Shown here one piece after another: positions 62,550 through 64,000 of a stretch of 64,000 bases of DNA. The position numbers and the translations under genes were made by a program. Location: assembly GCF_016901015.1 (NCBI RefSeq), contig NZ_JAFEUP010000005.1, forward strand, positions 248,001 through 312,000. The letters run 5' to 3'. The stretch comes from Zestomonas insulae. Its GTDB lineage: Bacteria > Pseudomonadota > Gammaproteobacteria > Pseudomonadales > Pseudomonadaceae. The notes beneath the pieces are model-generated. The model saw only the letters and a program-made list of their open reading frames with translations. It had not been told where the DNA came from and did not search any database. Numbering within the stretch: the stretch's first letter is position 1; the number at the start of each line of letters is the position of its first letter.

Positions 62550-63533
62550 TTACTGCGCCTTGGCCACCTTGGCGGCACCCGGCTGCCACACCACATCGGC
62601 GATGCTGAGCTTCTTGGGAATTAGCTTCAGCGCGGTGAAGGTGTCGGCGATCTTCTGCTGCGCGGCGACCACTTGCGGGGTGAGGAACTGCGCGCCGTAG
62701 CCCTGGCGTTTCACCGCGATGGCGGTGATGTCCTTGGGCAGGCCGAGCAGCGGCGCGACCTGTTCGGTGACCTTGTCCGGATCGGCCTTGGAGTCCTCAC
62801 CGACGGCGCGAACTTCTTCGATCAGGGTGGCGATCACCTGCGGGTTCTTTTGCGCATAGGGGCGGGTCGCCAGGTAGAACTGGTGGTTGTCGACCAGCTT
62901 CTCGCCGTTGCGCAGGGTGCGCGCCTGCAGCTGCAGTTCGGCGGCGGCCTGGAAGGGGTCCCAGATCACCCAGGCGTCGACGCTGCCGCGCTCGAAGGCG
63001 GCGCGCGCATCGGCCGGCGGCAGGTACACCGGTTGGATGTCGCTGTACTTCAGGCCGGCCTCTTCGAGGGCGCGGACCAGCAGGTAATGGACGTTGGAGC
63101 CCTTGTTCAGGGCGACCTTCTTGCCCTTCAGCTCGGCCACCGATTTCAGCGGCGAGTCCTTGGCCACCAGGATCGCTTCGCTGGTCGGCGCGGGCGGCTC
63201 GTAGGCCACGTAAAGCAGGTCGGCACCGGCAGCCTGGGCGAACACCGGCGGGGTTTCGCCGGTCACGCCGAAGTCGATCGAGCCGACGTTGAGGCCTTCG
63301 AGCAGCTGCGGGCCGCCGGGGAACTCGGTCCATTTCACCTCGACGCCCTGCTCGGCCAGGCGCTTCTCCAGCGAACCCTTGGCCTTGAGCAGCACCAGGG
63401 TGCCGTATTTCTGATAGCCGATACGCAGGATGCTCTTGTCCTGAGAAGCAGCTTGCGCTTGGGTGATGGCGCCGAAGGTGATGGCCGCGGCAAACAGGGC
63501 GACCAGGCTCCGACGCAGAGTGATGGTGCGCAT
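62550..63533 (-). CDS. ssuA: Aliphatic sulfonate-binding periplasmic protein SsuA
   Basis: A 327-residue binding protein with a signal peptide (about 1-28, ends AQA) and ILRIGYQKYGTLVLLKAKGSLE, the SsuA family opening. The later PGGPQLLEGLNVGSIDFGVTGETPP region (key EGLNVGSIDFG) is also conserved. Start 63533 has AGGAG about 6 nt upstream; the in-frame ATG-type start at 63614 would extend past the signal peptide. Confidence 0.94.
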   Translation of the reverse strand: MRTITLRRSLVALFAAAITFGAITQAQAASQDKSILRIGYQKYGTLVLLKAKGSLEKRLAEQGVEVKWTEFPGGPQLLEGLNVGSIDFGVTGETPPVFAQAAGADLLYVAYEPPAPTSEAILVAKDSPLKSVAELKGKKVALNKGSNVHYLLVRALEEAGLKYSDIQPVYLPPADARAAFERGSVDAWVIWDPFQAAAELQLQARTLRNGEKLVDNHQFYLATRPYAQKNPQVIATLIEEVRAVGEDSKADPDKVTEQVAPLLGLPKDITAIAVKRQGYGAQFLTPQVVAAQQKIADTFTALKLIPKKLSIADVVWQPGAAKVAKAQ

Positions 63534-63648
63534 GGCGCTCTCCTTCTCTGAGTACGTTGGTTTGGTTCGCCTGCTTGCCCGTTGGCGGGTGAGTAAGGCT
63601 GATGGTGCTTGCATGGTGCCGCCGGCTACCCGGCGTGCACCGTTTTTT

Positions 63649-63718
63649 GTAGGAGCGAATTCATTCGCGAATCCCGGCCACTCCGAGCCACCTCAATCGC
63701 GAATGAATTCGCTCCTAC
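63649..63718. repeat. Palindromic repeat, copy of the element at 5249-5307
   Basis: Perfect 22-nt arms at 63649-63670 and 63697-63718 (start GTAGGAGCGAATTCATTCGC) flank a 26-nt loop. The arms are identical to those of the copy at 5249-5307. It lies 9 nt after the ssuE stop, in the ssuE-ssuA gap. A T-run precedes it on the plus strand, so read leftward the hairpin is followed by A-rich rather than T-rich sequence. Confidence 0.85.
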
Positions 63719-63727
63719 ATAACTCGT

Positions 63728-64000
63728 TCAAACACTCCAGCGGGCGGTGGCCAGCAGGTTCTTGTCGAGTAACTGCGGACGACGCAGCAACGCGCCGTGG
63801 AACTGCGCCAGGGCATCCTCCAGCCGTTCGCTCAATCCGGCAGAGAACTGCGCCGGCGCACCGGCTTCGCCGTAGGCGATCTGGCTGTCGTCGGCGAACA
63901 CGCCGTGCAGCACTTCCTGGGCCTTCAGCGCGCCGAGCACCGGCTTCAGCGCGTAGTCGACCGCCAGCAGGTGCGCCGGGCTGCCACCGGTGGCCAGCGG
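63728..64000 (-). CDS. ssuE: NAD(P)H-dependent FMN reductase SsuE, C-terminal part
   Basis: The last 90 residues of SsuE; the start lies beyond the right edge. PLATGGSPAHLLAVDYALKP and LGALKAQEVLHGVFADDSQ match the C-terminal region of E. coli SsuE closely. It reduces FMN for SsuD. It is the first ssu gene visible on this strand; the promoter is outside the window. Confidence 0.93.
   Translation of the reverse strand, partial: PLATGGSPAHLLAVDYALKPVLGALKAQEVLHGVFADDSQIAYGEAGAPAQFSAGLSERLEDALAQFHGALLRRPQLLDKNLLATARWSV

Noticed and set aside
63649..63718. CRISPR-like repeat
   Set aside because: Copies of the palindrome are single and tens of kilobases apart, with no regular spacers; no cas gene is present.

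Overview
The window is about 64 kb of very GC-rich, densely coding Pseudomonas chromosome. From memory, most genes between about 12.8 and 59.1 kb follow, in reverse order, the P. aeruginosa PAO1 block from thyA (PA0342) to the PAS-GGDEF-EAL gene PA0285, so the source is probably a Pseudomonas of the P. aeruginosa/alcaligenes/otitidis type. I saw no rRNA, tRNA, CRISPR array, transposase, integrase or phage gene. All functions are inferred from sequence motifs, neighbours and recalled family knowledge; no database search was run.

Layout. 0-5.3 kb: an exported protein cut by the window edge, an uncharacterised membrane protein plus GTPase pair (DUF2868/DUF3482), and a divergent EamA exporter and LysR pair. 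5.3-12.8 kb: a phosphonate (2-aminoethylphosphonate, AEP) island on the minus strand, with LysR regulator, ABC importer (ATPase, fused permease, binding protein), phosphonoacetaldehyde hydrolase PhnX, an FAD amine oxidoreductase and a PhnZ-like HD oxygenase. The usual transaminase PhnW and the hydroxylase PhnY are absent. 12.8-30 kb: housekeeping genes (thyA, lgt, a TSUP exporter, an NRDE protein, ptsP-rppH, a HAD phosphatase, ilvA, rpiA, a YegP-like protein), two CarP-like beta-propeller genes flanking a CarO-like OB-fold gene, then a FAH-family hydrolase, D-2-hydroxyglutarate dehydrogenase and serA. 30-39.2 kb: small, mostly uncharacterised proteins (DUF4399, DUF523, DUF6160-like, 2OG oxygenase, DUF2059, lipase-like hydrolase, DUF6436) and an AraC regulator divergent from the acyl-homoserine-lactone acylase gene hacB.

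39.4-54.4 kb: a polyamine superlocus. spuABCDEFGH (gamma-glutamylation enzymes, transaminase, putrescine/spermidine ABC importer) runs leftward and is divergent from spuI. It is followed by a third polyamine-binding protein and by aguR-aguB-aguA, which converts agmatine to putrescine. Agmatine made into putrescine, or putrescine and spermidine imported by SpuDEFGH, can thus enter the SpuI/SpuB-SpuC-SpuA route. The shared control regions are rich in inverted repeats, and four consecutive gaps of the spu operon each hold a strong hairpin. 54.7-59.1 kb: a PAS-GGDEF cyclase, the phospholipid desaturase desA and a PAS-GGDEF-EAL protein. 59.1-64 kb: the sulfonate operon ssuE(partial)-A-D-C-B-F on the minus strand, with dispersed repeats of several families in three of its gaps.

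The most interesting points are the PhnW-less AEP cluster carrying an apparently intact PhnZ-like enzyme without PhnY, the large dyads of the spuA/spuI and aguR/aguB regions, the hairpin-separated spu operon, the carP-carO-carP arrangement, a MITE-like repeat at 31.8 kb and the uncharacterised DUF2868/DUF3482 pair.
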